Shown here piece by piece: positions 5,819 through 6,787 of a stretch of 6,787 nucleotides of DNA. Below the pieces are notes generated by a model. It did not search any database. It saw only the letters and a list, made by a program, of their open reading frames with translations, and had not been told where the DNA came from. This stretch comes from an uncultured Eubacteriales bacterium (lineage in GTDB: Bacteria; Bacillota; Clostridia; Oscillospirales; Oscillospiraceae): positions 1-6,787 of the forward strand of contig CABVBV010000111.1 of assembly GCA_902496595.1 (NCBI GenBank), read 5' to 3'. The stretch's first letter is position 1; every line of letters starts with the position of its first letter. A program made the position numbers and the translations under genes.

Positions 5819-6709
5819 TTATGTCAACCGTTCAAAGCGCAAGGTGATGCAGAGCCTGCCCTCGTGGAGCTCGGCGGCGACGGAGCCATGCATCTGCTCC
5901 ATGAGCGCCCTGGCGATAGACAGGCCGAGGCCGGTGGAACCCCTCGCGGCCTCGACGGTATAAAACCGGTCGAAGAGCTTGCCGAGGCTCACTTCATCCA
6001 GCTCGGGAGCCGAGTTTTCAAAGCTGAGCACGGCGTTCTCCGAGAGGCGTATTATGAGGTCGCCTCCGGAATATCTGACGGCGTTGGAGAGGAGGTTGCC
6101 GACGACTCTTGATGCGGCGGCCTCGTCCATGAGGCAGGGCACGGGTGCGTCGGGCAGTTCCAACTCCGGCTCGATGCCGCGTGCCATGAGCGAAGGCGCG
6201 GCCCCTGCGAGGCCGGACTCCAGCACCGCCCGGAGGTCGCCAGGCATAAGCTCCGGCGCGGACTCGGGCGAGAGGATGACCGAGTAGCAGAAGAGCTCTT
6301 CCGTGAGCCTGCGCATCGTCTCCGCACGCTCGCCGATATATCCGAGGTAGCGGCGCACGGCCTCGCTCTTGTCTTCGCGCTCGAGCAGCTCGAGGTAGCC
6401 GCAGATGGCGGTGAGCGGAGTGCGCAGGTCGTGCGAGATGTTGGTCACGGCCTCCTTGAGCTCGCGGTCTCCGCTCAGGTATCTCCAGCGCATCCGGCGC
6501 AGCCCGGCGAGTTCGCGGTTGAGCTCTGCGGCGAGCTTCCGGGCGTACCGGTCGCGGGTGGAGAGGCCCAGCAGGACGTTCGTGTCCTCGGAAAGCACGC
6601 AAGAAAGCTGCCCTGCCAGCTCGCCGAGCGCACGCCGCAGCGACCACAGCCTGAAACAGACTGCGATAAGCAGCAGAAACAGCGCTCCACAGAGCAGCCA
6701 GGGCAGCAT
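5819..6709 (-). CDS. Membrane sensor histidine kinase (two-component system)
   Basis: From the chosen start the protein has 296 aa. One transmembrane helix (residues about 4-22) is followed by a linker (23-85) with no recognisable sensor domain. Next come the dimerisation/phosphoacceptor domain with NISHDLRTPLTAI (phosphorylated H93), the N box RVVGNLLSNAVRYS (N209), an F box KLFDRFYT (244-251), and the G2 box GSTGLGLSIARAL (257-269). The usual DxGxG G1 box is replaced by FENSAPELDEV (230-240), as I recall also occurs in related clostridial kinases, so ATP binding is not excluded. An in-frame ATG at 6736 exists, but AGGAGG at 6721-6716, 6 nt before the ATG at 6709, sets the start. The single short helix with almost no outside part suggests sensing in the membrane or through a partner. 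The cognate response regulator is not in the window; it would be expected to the right, but hairpins intervene. The stimulus is unknown. Confidence 0.93.
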   Translation of the reverse strand: MLPWLLCGALFLLLIAVCFRLWSLRRALGELAGQLSCVLSEDTNVLLGLSTRDRYARKLAAELNRELAGLRRMRWRYLSGDRELKEAVTNISHDLRTPLTAICGYLELLEREDKSEAVRRYLGYIGERAETMRRLTEELFCYSVILSPESAPELMPGDLRAVLESGLAGAAPSLMARGIEPELELPDAPVPCLMDEAAASRVVGNLLSNAVRYSGGDLIIRLSENAVLSFENSAPELDEVSLGKLFDRFYTVEAARGSTGLGLSIARALMEQMHGSVAAELHEGRLCITLRFERLT

Positions 6710-6715
6710 GTCGCA

Positions 6716-6721
6716 CCTCCT
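6716..6721 (-). promoter_or_regulatory. Ribosome binding site that sets the histidine kinase start
   Basis: AGGAGG on the minus strand lies 6 nt before the ATG at 6709-6707. The longer alternative start at 6736 would place this sequence inside the coding region and has no equivalent site before it. The kinase therefore most likely begins MLPWLLCG, right at its transmembrane helix. Confidence 0.8.
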
Positions 6722-6744
6722 GAGCGTTTTAAGCATTGGGTATT

Positions 6745-6782
6745 CCGCGCTCTGCGGAGCGCGGCCAGGGGGCCGCCCCTGG
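6745..6782. repeat. Tandem GC-rich hairpins upstream of the histidine kinase
   Basis: Two perfect inverted repeats abut each other. CCGCGCTC and GAGCGCGG (6745-6752 with 6757-6764) enclose a TGCG loop; CCAGGGG and CCCCTGG (6765-6771 with 6776-6782) enclose a GCCG loop. They lie 36-73 nt before the kinase start codon. No T-run follows on the plus strand within the window, nor on the minus strand. They resemble intergenic palindromes common in GC-rich gut Clostridia (from memory), or they could belong to the 3' end of a gene beyond the right edge. Confidence 0.5.
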
Positions 6783-6787
6783 ACCCC

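Noticed and set aside
5753..6112. Plus-strand open frame of 119 codons whose ATG overlaps the phosphodiesterase stop codon
   Set aside because: The ATGA overlap looks like translational coupling, but the frame runs through the intrinsic terminator and then antisense to the histidine kinase C-terminus. The product has no family features.
1..6787. CRISPR array, tRNA, rRNA, transposase or phage genes
   Set aside because: No regularly spaced direct repeats, RNA gene signatures or recognisable mobile-element proteins were seen on either strand.

Overview
The window reads as chromosomal DNA from a GC-rich (about 60% by eye), endospore-forming, low-redundancy Clostridia-type Firmicute, probably a gut lineage. 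The main evidence is an intact spoIIGA-sigE pair, the mother-cell sporulation sigma factor and its processing protease. The neighbouring housekeeping genes, strong AGGAGG-type ribosome binding sites and sigma-A-like promoters fit this. I cannot name the species. No IS element, phage module, CRISPR array, tRNA or rRNA is visible.

Layout, left to right. (1) Positions 1-1086, minus strand: pyrH (UMP kinase) followed after 19 nt by frr (ribosome recycling factor, cut by the left edge). (2) Positions 1201-2802, plus strand: spoIIGA then sigE, 18 nt apart, transcribed divergently from pyrH out of a 114-bp spacer. (3) Positions 2803-2913: a gene-free spacer made of several short palindromes, ending in a perfect 14-bp stem-loop. 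(4) Positions 2914-4798, minus strand: an SLC45/GPH-like major facilitator transporter followed after 22 nt by a small protein of unknown function (108 aa). (5) Positions 4799-4916: a divergent promoter region with two back-to-back sigma-A-like promoters. (6) Positions 4917-5756, plus strand: a membrane-anchored glycerophosphodiester phosphodiesterase, closed by an intrinsic terminator. (7) Positions 5819-6709, minus strand: a short membrane sensor histidine kinase whose response regulator is not in the window. (8) Positions 6710-6787: two GC-rich hairpins upstream of the kinase.

How the genes fit together. pyrH and frr are the usual downstream half of the rpsB-tsf-pyrH-frr cluster, but rpsB and tsf are not directly upstream here. 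SpoIIGA is the membrane aspartic-type protease that removes the pro-peptide of SigE, and both halves (DTG active site, leucine/arginine-rich pro-region followed by YIGGS) are visible. sigG, which follows sigE in many spore formers, is absent at this locus. The transporter, the phosphodiesterase and the kinase look like separate housekeeping or envelope functions rather than one pathway.

I found no clearly new system. The most curious signal is the stem-loop after sigE, whose arms each carry a perfect match to the Spo0A-box consensus as I recall it. This may be coincidence, and I present it as a hypothesis.
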